Made by a program: the position numbers and the translations under genes
Origin: Leptodactylus fallax
Taxonomy: Eukaryota > Chordata > Amphibia > Anura > Leptodactylidae
Length of the DNA: 64,000 nt
Direction of reading: 5' to 3'
Assembly (NCBI GenBank): GCA_947044405.1
Contig: CAMRHE010000077.1
Coordinates: forward strand, 5,175,501-5,239,500
The notes under the pieces: model-generated
Seen by the model: only the letters and a program-made list of their open reading frames with translations
The model's database searches: none
Told to the model about the DNA's origin: nothing
Part shown: positions 23,816-34,789 of the stretch, in pieces
Numbering within the stretch: position 1 is the first letter of the stretch
Layout of the letters: each line of letters begins with the position of its first letter

Positions 23816-26644
23816 GGCAACCATTTCTTTCAGAGTTTGGTCAGTTTGGACATATTAATTTTTTATTTTTTATTTTTTTATCACATCCTTTTTTTTTTTT
23901 TTTTTTATTCAAGTTTTATGTTAACATCTTTTTTTTTCCATATATATATGTTAAAAACATTTCTAAAAATCCTGCAGTTCTGACCCTGGCCACAAAGCCA
24001 AATGTGTGCCAAAGACAGCACACTGATTATCATCGCTATTGTAGCTAAGACACAGAATCCACCAGTCACAATAGAGAATTTTACAGCTTATCTTCTCCAG
24101 CTCTGCCCAGGTCACAGAGCATGCCTGGACAGCTCTCCCATATAGGGTCTGCTTCACACCATTGTATCTATGGCCCATCCAAGAGGACAGTGAGTTGCAA
24201 ACTATTTTAGGCTTAGTGGCAAGGGTTGGAATTGCGAAATGTTTAGGATTTTTTTTTTTTTTTTTTTAAATATAGATAACATGGGAAATTAAAAACAATA
24301 TCACCAAAATTTCTTAAAAATATGTTTAACATAAAAAACATGATTTAAACAATAGGTCATTTCTTGGAGACACCCTCATTCATTGAGGCCAGTGAGCACG
24401 GGCTGCAAAACGGACAGAAATAGGACCATCCCTGAGTTTTGCTCATGGGACCCATGCATGACACCATGAAAATACACTGTTATGTGTATGGGGCCATAGA
24501 AATGAATGGATCAATGTGCTATCCGTGAAAAACTCTGGTAGCAAACTGACTGTGCACATGGTTGTGAGCATGAGGCCTAAAACAGATAATCCCAGTAGTA
24601 GTTGGCAATAACCCATTGTTTGTGCAGTAGAGTTAATAAGAATTACTATCCGAATGTAGCTCTGACAGGGTTAAAGGGCTATACCATGAATTATAAGGCT
24701 GGTGATACATGATGTACTGGATGCGGCAATAGCCAGATCCATTGCCCAGATTAGCTGTGGCTTAACTTCCGTGTAAGTGAAACACCAATAATTTTCAGCT
24801 GAATATCATTACCGGCAAACCCACATATTCTGTAATGATATGTAGATGCAATTCATTGTTACATAGACGTGAAACCACTGCTGGTCCAGGCAATGTAATA
24901 GCTGCACCAGGTACACCGTGTGTCTCCATCCTAAGAGCAGAAAGGCCATTAACAGCCATATAATGTATTTGGCAGGGTTTCTAGCAGCTGACGTTGTAGT
25001 CTGTTCTTACTGCCGTGCTACTGCAGAGGCTCAGCTTCTTCCCTAACAAGCAGGACTGATAGACATTTCTGTTGTCTGCCCTGCAGTGACCAGGGAATCG
25101 CTATGACTGTGGGGGAAGAGTGATTTGAGCATGCTTGTCCATCAGCACTCTGCTCATTAGGTGGACCTGCACATTGCTATACAATTTGAAAACCAGGTGG
25201 CGCCATACTGTTGTTCATGCAACTGTTCATCTCCTTTAAGGACTTCTAGGAACATTAGAAACAATGGTGCCCTGTCTCAAGGTGAACTTGGAAGATTAAA
25301 TAAAATCTATAATTAAAATGTCAATAATGCTGAGTGTACCACTCCTCGCATCTCCCAGGAACTCCTTGGAATACATCAGAGCTAAACAGATGGAAGCATG
25401 CCCAGGGGTGTGTGTCTTGGGTTGAGTGTGTGATCGCTGCTGATTTATACGGAACATTTTGTTTGTTCGGTGCACATACAACACAAAGATTTGGTATGCA
25501 TTGTAAGAAGACTTTGCAGGAACATGTCAGGATAAAGATATGCACTTGAAAAATCTTACTCTTAAGTATGTTTATAAAATGTGCTTGATGCAGGGCCCAG
25601 CCGGGTTAATAAAGACTTTATTTGGCAGGTAGCTCATTTTTAATAACCTGTGTATATCGGAGTTTTTGTTTCTAATTTTAAAACCCTTTTATTGTTTCGC
25701 AATCAGATTTACTGAATGGTTTATATCACTTAGGCCTAGAATTCGTCTCTTGCGACCATTGGCATTCTACTTACTAACTTGTAAATATACAACCATAGCA
25801 AACTATCTGGAGATAGTTATTTATTATGTATTTCTGGCAATGCGTTAAATGCAGTGCACCCCTCTCCATGACCTGGTTTTTGGGTGTGGTGTTCACAAAA
25901 TGGCCTACGTCAGTTATGTGCTGGTTGACGTGAAAATTTACTACCCAAAGACCTAGCTATGCAAGCTGTTTGGAGCAAGGCTGTCTTCACATCTTCATTG
26001 GTGTCTACGCATGGAATTGTTTCTGTGGTACGTCGAAAGATCATAAAAATGGATTAGAAGGGGTTGTTTGATAAAACCATCCTCAGGTGTGCATTTGGAG
26101 CATTTCTGCCATGTATCTGCTCTTTTGGATAGAGACGGACACCAACGAATCCTTTTTTTTTTTTTTTTTTTTTTTTAACATCAAGGTCAATGAGAGGTGG
26201 ACACAAACATTACCAACATATAGTAATTCGTTTGTGTCCATTTTGCAATCCGTTTTTTCCTCTTCATTTTTCTCTGCACATGCTCAGAATGAAGACGAGG
26301 TGAAAAAAAAAGTTTTTTGACGGATACCCATTGAAGGATCCATCAGAAAAGTCAGATTATGGTATGTGCCATGTAACCATTTCTGACAAAGCCGTTGTTT
26401 TTTTGTTTTGTGTTGGTGCTGCTTCTATTACTTATTGCTATTACTGCACACGCCAGAGGCTGCTGCATCAGCTGATCTGTGCAGGGTCTGGATATTGAAC
26501 CCCAACAGATCACACACTGATAGCCTATATTGTGGATCGGAAATCCGTTTATCAGTTACCGTATTACATTGTCTGCACAATACACCGGTTACCTTTCTGT
26601 TGCACATGCACAGTTTTCACCTATTTGTATTTTATCTTTTTCAG

Positions 26645-26707
26645 AAGAGAAAATAATCGTGCCCAAGAAGGAAAAATTAAAACAAAGGCGAGACAAATGG
26701 CTACAGA
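26645..26707 (+). CDS. slx9: SLX9 (FAM207A) internal coding exon, first one recognised here
   Basis: This exon encodes the basic segment KIIVPKKEKLKQRRDKWLQ plus the first base of a Lys codon. It matches my recollection of the PKKEK-(M/L)-K-x-RR-(E/D)-(Q/K)-WLQK block of vertebrate SLX9/FAM207A, a nucleolar factor related to yeast Slx9, which acts in 40S pre-ribosome maturation and export. The acceptor is a pyrimidine-rich tract ending in CAG at 26642-26644, and the donor is GTAAGT at 26708. It ends in phase 1 and joins exactly to the AA that opens the next exon. The 5' border is uncertain by one codon, because CAGAAG offers two AG acceptors (26643-26644 and 26646-26647). Exons for the N-terminal half were not found upstream. 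Identity rests on four exons agreeing in order, phase and sequence. Confidence 0.88.
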
Positions 26708-27149
26708 GTAAGTGCGAGCTTCAGTTTTGCAAGTAAAATCTAATTGTATTGCTCATATGAACAGACCTCTACAATTCTATGGCATGAGATAGAGAAGCTT
26801 TCCAAAAATAGGAGGACTTGATAGATTTACATGACTTCTACTAGGCCGCTGTCATCAGCTATGCCAGCTCCAGTATATCTAGTTATTAAGGTCTATTGTC
26901 ACAATATCCAGTCTAATAAATGTTCCATGAGCTAAGCTCCAGGCATGGAAATATCTGTATTATTCATGATTTCAACATAGAAATGCATTCATCCCCTGCA
27001 CTTATTGTCATTTAATGGAATGGGTAATGCGGCACATACAATTGCATTTTGCTGAATTCAGACTATCAGTTGGGTGTGTTATAGATTGGGATACAGTGAT
27101 CATGTGGCTTAGCTGGTTATTGACGACATTACACGATTAAGGATGTACA

Positions 27150-27530
27150 TTAAAGGCATTTTCTGGGGCTTTAATTTTGTAGTATTATTGTAACATAATA
27201 ATCCCAAGGATAAGCCACTGATATCAGATCTCTCTGCTGAATCACTCTGCCGATCAGCCAGCTGAAGGGGCTTTGGCATCCCCATGAGGGCTGTAGCCTC
27301 CCCATTACCAGCTACAGCACTATACATACAATGCTAGTACAACATGTATCCCAATCACATGATTGGGCTGAAGATACCGTATGCCGCAGTACCATGGTCA
27401 GCTGCTACAAAATGTACTGGCTGTACTGTGGCCATTTCAGACAGCTGATCTGTGGGGATGCTAATACATTTGGCCAACAGTGTCAGATTGGTGGGTGTCT
27501 GACTAGGAGAGGTCCCGGAATACCCTTTAA
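27150..27530. mobile_element. TTAAAGG-ended foldback MITE
   Basis: The left end is TTAAAGGCATTTTCTGG and the right end is CCGGAATACCCTTTAA. Inner inverted blocks flank CATTACCAGCTACAG and CCAATCACATGATTGG. It lies in SLX9 intron DNA about 440 bases after the first recognised exon. Confidence 0.6.
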
Positions 27531-27917
27531 TAAAATAGCAGGTTCTTACTTTGTCAATAGAATTCTAGAAGGAGCGACTGGTTTCCTTTGGTTGCTCTGG
27601 TTTCCTCCTACAATCCAAAATTCTTCTGAGCCCATGAAATTGTCTCTGGTGTGTGTGCTGACATTGAGTTACTATGTAATCCTCACTGTGACTGATACGT
27701 GCTATTGTGACCTGTTTACGTTACTTTTAAACTAAACTACTCTTTTAGTTCCTCCTGAATACAAAAGCCTAAATCCACAGAAAAGGCTTGGTTTAAACCC
27801 AATACTCCTCTACCCATGCCACAGTTTCAGTGGTCTGTAGGACAACAGAATGAGGAGTTTGTTGGGAGTTTCACACTTAAGAACTTTTTCTCCTGTTTCT
27901 TGCCTGTCTTGCACATA

Positions 27918-28872
27918 ATAATAATAATACATTTTAATTATATAGCGCCAACATATTCCACAGTACTTTACTTCCATAGGCCGCCAATGTAGTGACCAGC
28001 ACAGACCCGAGGCATCGCTGTAGCGTTTAGACCCGTGGTGGCAAACCTATGGCATGCGTTGCCAGAGGTGGCACTCAGAGCTCTCTCTAAGGGCACCCAT
28101 CTGTGGAACAGATTATACTGTGTGGGGGCCGTTTTGCAGCAGATTGTACTGTGTGAGGCCCTTCTCTATTTACATCACACAGTATCTGTTTTATAGCAGA
28201 CATGTCATATTAGTTCAGGCTGTAATAACATTGCACGGTCAGTATAAAGCAATGCGATGTAAATAGTGAACACTAATTGTTCAAAATTATGCCAAATACA
28301 GACTATTACCTTTCAGTACAAAGTTGTTTTGTATCATTGAAATCTCTCTAAAGCCCCATTCACATGACCGTATTTTGTGGGTCTGTAACTGTCCACAATT
28401 GTGGATCCACACAGTATTAAAGTTAAATTGCTATGTTGGCACTTTGCGATAAATTAGTGGGTTTTGGGTTGCAGTTTGGGCACTCGGTCTCTAAAAGGTT
28501 CGCCATCACTGATCTAGACTGATAGATGAGCCTGGCCGCCGCATTCAGAATAGATTGTAGAGGGAAGACCGATTAGTAAGGAGTTACAGTAGTCAAGGCG
28601 AGAGTGAATCAGGCAACAATAAGTGTCTTTAGTGTATCTGTGGTAAGGAAAGGGCGGATTCTGGAGATGTTTTAGAGGTGGAGATGACATGAGCGTGCGA
28701 GTGATTGGATATGGGGTGGTGAAGGAAAGGTCTGAGTCAAACATAACCCTGAGGCAGCGGGCATACTGCCTAGGAGTTATGGTAAGGCCAGAGACTGCAA
28801 TGGAGATATCAGGGACAGATCTATTAGATGGTGGAGAAAACTGCATGGTCACTGGTTATTTATATCCAGGAC
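27918..28872 (-). mobile_element. Antisense LINE fragment, split by a hAT element
   Basis: Read on the minus strand, the 3' tail is GGAATATGTTGGCGC followed by a TTA-rich run (27918-27978). Upstream of it (28514-28852) is a degraded reverse-transcriptase C-terminal region with HSRLDYCNSLL and a preceding R-V-M-F-D-S-D-L-S-F stretch. Both are typical of L2/CR1-group LINEs. The hAT element at 28033-28511 separates the two parts. No intact frame remains, and the exact clade is uncertain. Confidence 0.6.
28033..28511. mobile_element. Non-autonomous hAT element with 8-bp target duplication
   Basis: The ends CCGTGGTGGCAAACCTATGG and GGTTCGCCATCACTG are imperfect inverted repeats of the CAGTGATGGCGAACC type. 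Flanks are GTTTAGAC (28025-28032) and ATCTAGAC (28512-28519), matching at 6 of 8 bases. It is 479 bp, with no transposase. Confidence 0.75.
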
Positions 28873-29275
28873 TAAAAATAATAGTGACTCTTCAGATTTC
28901 ATGGCTTGTCCCATCTTGGCAATTCTTTTAGAAAGGAAGCCACGCTGAAAATCAGCTGATCTCCGCAAGTCTATCCATTGAATAAGAGTGACACCTGTGT
29001 GATCAGTAACTGCTAGAGATGAAATGTAGTATTTTATATAGCGCCCCTTCAAGTAAATAGACAGCCATGTGCTGTAGTCTACAGAAGGCAAGGATGCTCT
29101 TTGCTATAGAAGATATGTGTATATCCTAACCTAGCATATGGCATGGGGTTGCCAAGTCTATATATTGTTACTTAGCTGTAAAATGTCCCTGTGACCAGCA
29201 CAGGTTTACTTGTCCCTTCCTTCTCATCCGCTCCTCCATCATTCCCATCAGCAGGAGGGTTATAACAAGTGTTCT

Positions 29276-29278
<3 letters not shown>

Positions 29279-29314
<36 letters not shown>
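29279..29314. repeat. (AT)n microsatellite
   Basis: An uninterrupted AT dinucleotide run of 36 bases. Confidence 0.95.
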
Positions 29315-29317
<3 letters not shown>

Positions 29318-29792
29318 ACATAGGCTTCAGCTATGGCTGGGTACCTCTTATCTCTGAGGTATGGGATATAAAATTGTAGTGTCACACTTATATAATACTT
29401 TAGCTTTTGGTATGAGTACTGTATATACTATACAATATGTGCCTTACCTATATTTATGGTATTTTTTTTTTTATAGATTGCTCTATTTTATGAGTTTTTT
29501 TGTAATCCTGTGAAAGAACAGTGTTACTTCTTTACATCTTCACAGATCTTTATAAATCTATGAGAAGACAATGTGTAATTTTTTTATAACTTTTTTTTTT
29601 CTTCCCCTTTTACGATTTGTACCACATCCAGCCATTTTCCACAGGAATGAATAACTTGCGGATTCTTACAATGCCGACTCTCTATCTGCTGTTTCATTCT
29701 AAACCATCTGTCAGTACTGTGTAGATGTGTGGCCACAGACTAAACTCAACTATAGTACATTTTTTACTGCATTTATTTTCTTTATTGAGCTG

Positions 29793-29795
<3 letters not shown>

Positions 29796-29886
<91 letters not shown>
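29796..29886. repeat. Compound (AT)n(GT)n(AT)n microsatellite
   Basis: An AT run, then about 8 GT units at 29839-29855, then another AT run. It produces tyrosine/isoleucine-rich spurious frames on both strands. Confidence 0.95.
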
Positions 29887-29889
<3 letters not shown>

Positions 29890-30294
29890 CTGTATATGTA
29901 CCTGTGTACATGTTACCTGACTTAAAGGGATAGAGCCATGTTTTAAACTTCTCATCCGTCCAAAGGTTTAGGGCACGGAGTGTCATCAGTCAGATGAGAA
30001 CAGGAATTCCGTGTTCCCCATATAAACGTAGCTATTGAGGCATGTATACTGCCACGACATCTTCTAGGAACTCCTTAAGATAGGTGATTGGTGTCCCATA
30101 TAGATGACTGAGGCAGCAGCGTACATACTTGGCCTCTTACGGGACTCTGGTGATCAATGGGAGGCCCAGCAGTCTTTCTCTCTCTCTCCTTTTTCTTTTT
30201 CTATTTCTCTCTGGTGCACATTCTCGCTCTCTCCATAGAAAGGGAAAAGAGATAAGTGAATGAATGACCAGCTGAATCTTTTCCTACAGAGCTA

Positions 30295-31930
30295 CAGTCA
30301 TATGAAAAAGTTTGGGCACCCCTATTAATCTTAATCATTTTTAGTTCTAAATATTTGGGTGTTTGCAACAGCCATTTCAATTTGATATATCTAATAACTG
30401 ATGGGCACAGTAATATTTCAGGATTGAAATGAGGTTTATTGTACTAACAGAAAATGTGCAATATGCATTAAACCAAAATTTGACCGGTGCAAAAATTTGG
30501 GTACCCTTATCATTTTATTGATTTGAATACTCCTAACTACTTTTTACTGACTTACTGAAGCACAAAATTGGTTTTGTAACCTCACTGAGCTTTGAACTTC
30601 ATAGCCAGGTGTATCCAATCATGAGAAAAGGTATTTAAGGTGGCCAATTGCAAGTTGTTCTCCTATTTGAATCTCCTCTGAAGAGTGGCATCATGGGCTC
30701 CTCAAAACAACTCTCAAATGATCTGAAAACAAAGATTGTTCAACATAGTTGTTCAGGGGAAGGATACAAAAAGTTGTCTCAGAGATTTAACCTGTCAGTT
30801 TCCACTGTGAGGAACATAGTAAGGAAATGGAAGACCACAGGGACAGTTCTTGTTAAGCCCAGAAGTGGCAGGCCCAGAAAAATATCAGAAAGGCAGAGAA
30901 GAAGAATGGTGAGAACAGTCAAGGACAATCCACAGACCACCTCCAAAGAGCTGCAGCATCATCTTGCTGCAGATGGTGTCACTGTGCATCGGTCAACAAT
31001 ACAGCACACTTTGCACAAGGAGAAGCTGTATGGGAGAGTGATGCGAAAGAAGCCGTTTCTGAAAGCACGCCACAAACAGAGTCGCCTGAGGTATGCAAAA
31101 GCACATTTGGACAAGCCAGCTTCATTTTGGAAGAAGGTCCTGTGGACTGATGAAACAAAGATTGAGTTGTTTGGTCATACAAAAAGGCGTTATGCATGGC
31201 GTCAAAAAAACACAGCATTCCAAGAAAAACACTTGCTACCCACTGTAAAATTTGGTGGAGGTTCCATCATGCTTTGGGGCTGTGTGGCCAATGCCGGCAC
31301 CGGGAATCTTGTTAAAGTTGAGGGTCACATGGATTCAACTCAGTATCAGCAGATTCTTGAGAATAATGTACAAGAATCAGTGACGAATTTGAAGTTACGC
31401 CGGGGATGGATATTTCAGCAAGACAATGATCCAAATCTACTCAGGCATTCATGCAGAGGAACAATTACAATGTTCTGGAATGGCCATCCCAGTCCCCAGA
31501 CCTGAATATCATTGAACATCTGTGGGATAATTTGAAGCGGGCTGTCCATGCTCGGCGACCATCAAACTTAACTGAACTGGAATTGTTTTGTAAAGAGGAA
31601 TGGTCAAAAATACCTTCATCCAGGATCCAGGAACTGATTAAAAGCTACAGGAAGCGACTAGAGGCTGTTACTTTTGCAAAAGGAGGATCTACTAAATATT
31701 AATGTGACTTTTCTGTTGAGGTGCCCATACTTTTGCACCGGTCAAATTTTGGTTTAATGCATATTGCACATTTTCTGTTAGTACAATAAACCTCATTTCA
31801 ATCCTGAAATATTACTGTGTCCATCAGTTATTAGATATATCAAACTGAAATGGCTGTTGCAAACACCCAAATATTTAGAACTAAAAATGATTAAGATTAA
31901 TAGGGGTGCCCAAACTTTTTCATATGACTG
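30295..31930 (+). mobile_element. Tc1/mariner transposon with long IR/DR-type inverted repeats
   Basis: A 1636-bp element is flanked by TA on both sides (30293-30294, 31931-31932) and starts and ends with CAGTCATATGAAAAAG. The terminal inverted repeats extend about 212 bp (30295-30507 and 31719-31930) and differ at only a few positions by eye. Each arm has two similar sites: an outer GAAAAAGTTTGGGCACCCC and an inner GCAAAAATTTGGGTACCC (30303 and 30488 on the left). This is the IR/DR architecture of the Sleeping Beauty group. The ends look competent, but the transposase is broken. It lies in the SLX9 intron in sense orientation. Confidence 0.92.
30693..31702 (+). pseudogene. Tc1-type transposase, frameshifted before the last catalytic residue
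   Basis: It starts at the ATG of MGSSKQLSNDLKTKIV. The N-terminus is a bipartite paired-like DNA-binding region: a first helix-turn-helix to about residue 45, the hinge GRPRKIS, and a second helix-turn-helix. The catalytic core shows WTDETK (first Asp, residue 153) and FQQDNDP (second Asp, residue 244). The frame is then lost at about 31436-31452 and continues in another frame as RNNYNVLEWPSQSPDLN and IIEHLWDN (the Glu at 31514), to the stop at 31700-31702. The second Asp and the Glu are 92 bases apart, where DD34E spacing needs 105, which implies a net loss of 13 bases. The family length is about 340 residues. This copy is not functional. Confidence 0.88.
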
Positions 31931-32702
31931 TATATATTATCTGTTCAGCTCCTTCTGCTCTATAACAAGTTGCCTACAGATTGATCTGCATTTACCATGT
32001 AACAGATTCCCTTGCAAACTATGTCCACAACAAAAATTGTCTCTTGGGACTTGAGAGGTTAATGATAGTTTTGAAATTTGCAAGTATTTAGGACGGAGCT
32101 CCCTGTTCCACACAAGATTTCATTTTTTTTTTTTTTTTTTTTTTAGCATTGTGCTTGCTTTATTCCAGTGTCAGAGCCCACGTAAGCATACACATAAAAG
32201 CAAGTCATGGAAGCGAGCCATGGCAGCTGTTCTAACACAGTGATAGCTGGGGTGGATGATTTACTGTGTGTCAGCAGCATGTTTCTCCTGCACCTCCACA
32301 TCTGTATTCAATTGCACTTTGTGCCTGGCTTCTCTCCACTTTAGTTCAAGCTGACCCCTTCTATTTAATCCGTAGAAGTTAACCACTGTGTAGCCTATGA
32401 CATTCTCTGCAGACAGATTGGCTTCCCAACACGCAGGAGTTGTTTCTTATTCTTTTTCTTCTTCTTACTTTTCTTAAAGTCAGAAGGGTTAAAATCTCTC
32501 ATTAGAGACAGTCTTGAGAGACATTACCCCTTCGTTGAGACCTCTCGCACAGCCAGCCAGTACACTTTTCTGCACTGATGAGAGGCAAAATCCTCGTAAG
32601 AGCTGCCTGCGGATGGGAACCTTTTCCTCTGGAGGAAGTCGTACTGGTTTGGCTATTATTCCCAAATTATGCCCTTAGGTTTCTTTGAAAACCAGGTATT
32701 AA

Positions 32703-33615
32703 CCCTGCTGTTCTGTTCGGTCAAAAATGACCGAATTTGAAATTTGATATTTTTTAAAATATTCATTATGCGGTTCTGAAACTTGTGGTTCATTGACTTT
32801 TCCTCATTTGAGGGGTTCTTACTAATAGCAGTTTTTATTTATTTATTTTTTGTTTACTTTTTGCTCCACGTCTTTTTTTACACTTGTACTGTTCGGTCAA
32901 AAATGACCGATAGCCTTTTATACTAATCTCCAGCCATTTTTTTAAAAAAATAAAGGAGTTATAATCTCATTTTGGTCTATATAGTTCAGTTTTTGCGACA
33001 GCAAAAGGTCATACGCTGTAAACGCTCAGGTATACATAAGAAAAAACCCTGCAGAAAGAGCTGAAAAAAATCAAGGTATGCGAGTACTTTTGGATTTGAC
33101 ATATAGACTCAAAGGACGAAATGTTACATGTGACAATTTTTTCACATCACACCAACTGGGGCAGATGTTGCTGAAAAGAAAAATGACCCTGCTGGGTACT
33201 GTTAGAAAAAATAAGCCAGAACTGCCGCAAGGTATCCTCAGTAAGAGAGACGTTTATAGTTCTACGTTTTATTTTACTGAGGATACAACAGTAGTTTTAT
33301 ATAGAAAAAACTAGACTTTTTGTTTTGTTGTTTTTGTTTTTGAAAAAAATATATTTACATACAGTTTGATGTTATTAGTTATAGTTTACAGTTTTATAAA
33401 GATTTTTTTTTTTTTGTGCACAAAAAAAATAAAAATTAAGTTTTTGATTTCATTTTTCATTTGTTTATGAACAACCATGTTCACATACAGTATAATAATG
33501 CAAAAGAAATTGAAATAAAACACTTAAATTAGTTAAAAATCCAGACTTTAATAGGCCCGGTCAAAAATGACCGGAACATTATATGTGTATAGTAGAACCG
33601 AACAGAACAGCAGGG
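32703..33615 (+). mobile_element. Internally deleted piggyBac element with TTAA target sites
   Basis: TTAA borders (32699-32702 and 33616-33619) enclose 913 bp. The ends are a perfect 19-bp inverted repeat, CCCTGCTGTTCTGTTCGGT. Inside are a transposase fragment and three copies of the palindrome GGTCAAAAATGACC, at 32719, 32895 and 33559. TTAA insertion with CCC-initial ends is diagnostic of piggyBac. It is too short to be autonomous. Confidence 0.88.
33078..33314 (+). pseudogene. piggyBac transposase fragment
   Basis: About 78 residues remain of a protein normally near 580. The core VLLDLTYRLKGRNVTCDNFF with TSHQLGQMLLKR and GTVRKNKPELP matches the DDE_Tnp_1_7 signature in which the second catalytic Asp sits in DNFFTS. 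The first and third catalytic regions are absent. The frame ends at a TAG, followed by AT-rich 3' sequence of the element. Confidence 0.85.
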
Positions 33616-33684
33616 TTAATCTATAGAGGGCTAACTTCTAATAGGTGGCGCTAAGAGCAATGAGGTCTTATTTGTATACTTTTC

Positions 33685-34101
33685 TTAAAGGAACACTAGA
33701 CATAGAAAATACACAAAAATGTAAAAATATATATCAACACTTTCTCCCTTCATAGTCTCTTTTTCTCTTATCCTGTTTTATCTCAAATAACAATTTAAAA
33801 CTTAAAAAAAAAAAATACAAATCTTCTCTGAGGAAGGGACATGGATAAGCTCCTGATTCACATAGTCCAGTGTGTGGCTGTAAAACAACTGGCTGGAGCA
33901 GAAGCCATCCTGCTGTGTTGGTCTTCATTAGGACAAAAAGATTAAGCCCCACCCCCTTAGCCAGGTTTAAGCCACAGATGGAAGAGATCAGCAGATTAAC
34001 CCTTGTTAATGCTTTGCAGTATTTTTTGCATGTCCTCAAACGGTCTTGCAGAAATCCTGCAAACTTGTGTGGTTTATTTCTTGGTTTAGTGTTCCTTTTA
34101 A
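33685..34101. mobile_element. Foldback MITE with TTAAAGGAACACTA ends (family D)
   Basis: The left end is TTAAAGGAACACTAGAC and the right end is TAGTGTTCCTTTTAA. Inner blocks such as AACTGGCTGGAGC recur inverted at 62993-63334, identifying a second copy. It lies 210 bases before the SLX9 exon at 34311. Confidence 0.75.
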
Positions 34102-34310
34102 TGGGTTTTTGCTTACAGTCCTCTTTATAACCCAGAATTAATGAGGATTTGGCACCTTTTTATATGCACTTTGCGAAATGTACACAAATGCGGTTACACC
34201 CATTAGTGTTAAAAGGTTCATTTAGATCTAAATCAATCAATCTGTTTTTCCTTTTGAAGGAATATGAAAGAAATCTATTTACTTAATAAAAAAAAATTTC
34301 TTTCCTTTAG

Positions 34311-34464
34311 AAATCGAGTCATTGAAACTGGCTCAGCAAGCAAAAAAGGCTCTGGCCAAGAGAAAAGCTACACCAATTGTTGGGGACATGAAACCACTTA
34401 TGGATGCCTTAGCAGAACTGACCTCTGCTAGTAAACCCAAAGTGCCCCGGAAGCAGCCTAAAGA
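34311..34464 (+). CDS. slx9: SLX9 (FAM207A) internal coding exon
   Basis: A 154-base exon follows the acceptor TTTCCTTTAG and precedes the donor GTAAGT at 34465. It completes the split Lys codon and continues IESLKLAQQAKKALAKRK, then VGDMKPLMDALAELTSASKP and a basic tail ending KQPKE. The family pattern IEA-(I/L)-KLAEQ followed by VVGDLxPLxDALPEL is clearly visible, so this is the best conserved part of the gene in the window. The segment is predicted to be helical and highly charged, as in other nucleolar assembly factors. It ends in phase 2 (GA) and is completed by the G opening the next exon, about 15.9 kb downstream. No stop or frame break was seen. Confidence 0.92.
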
Positions 34465-34789
34465 GTAAGTTTTTTGTGTTTTACTATATTTTGCATCATT
34501 TTATATAGGTACATCCACTACGTGTCTATCTAGTGATATACACTCAGTGAGAAAAAAAAAATGAATGTATACAGATAGAAAGAAATGTCACATTTCTGCA
34601 CAACTGCATGTAGTTACTGTATGTCTCAGGCAGATATGTAAATGATTACAGGAGTGTTCTGATTGATAGGACACAGATTCTCGCCACAAGAGGGCGTAAA
34701 AGTACTTCCCCTCCCCCCCCCCTCACTGCCCTATAAAAAAGGCTCTTAGAGGCTACTTTTGGGTAGTGTAATTCTTGGTGAGAGAGTGA

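Larger units (their letters stand above)
18700..26644. other. Non-coding tract before the first recognised SLX9 exon
   Basis: No coding exon was recognised. It contains two MITEs listed separately, a probable Harbinger-like fragment at 19648-19930 (starts GGGTATGTTCACAAGG), a CTGACC-rich degenerate stretch at 21300-21620 that may be an old repeat, and a repeat-poor, ATTA-rich block at 22900-23400. It also contains poly(T) tracts at 23891-23907, 24250-24268 and 26153-26175. It is presumed intronic to SLX9. Confidence 0.5.
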
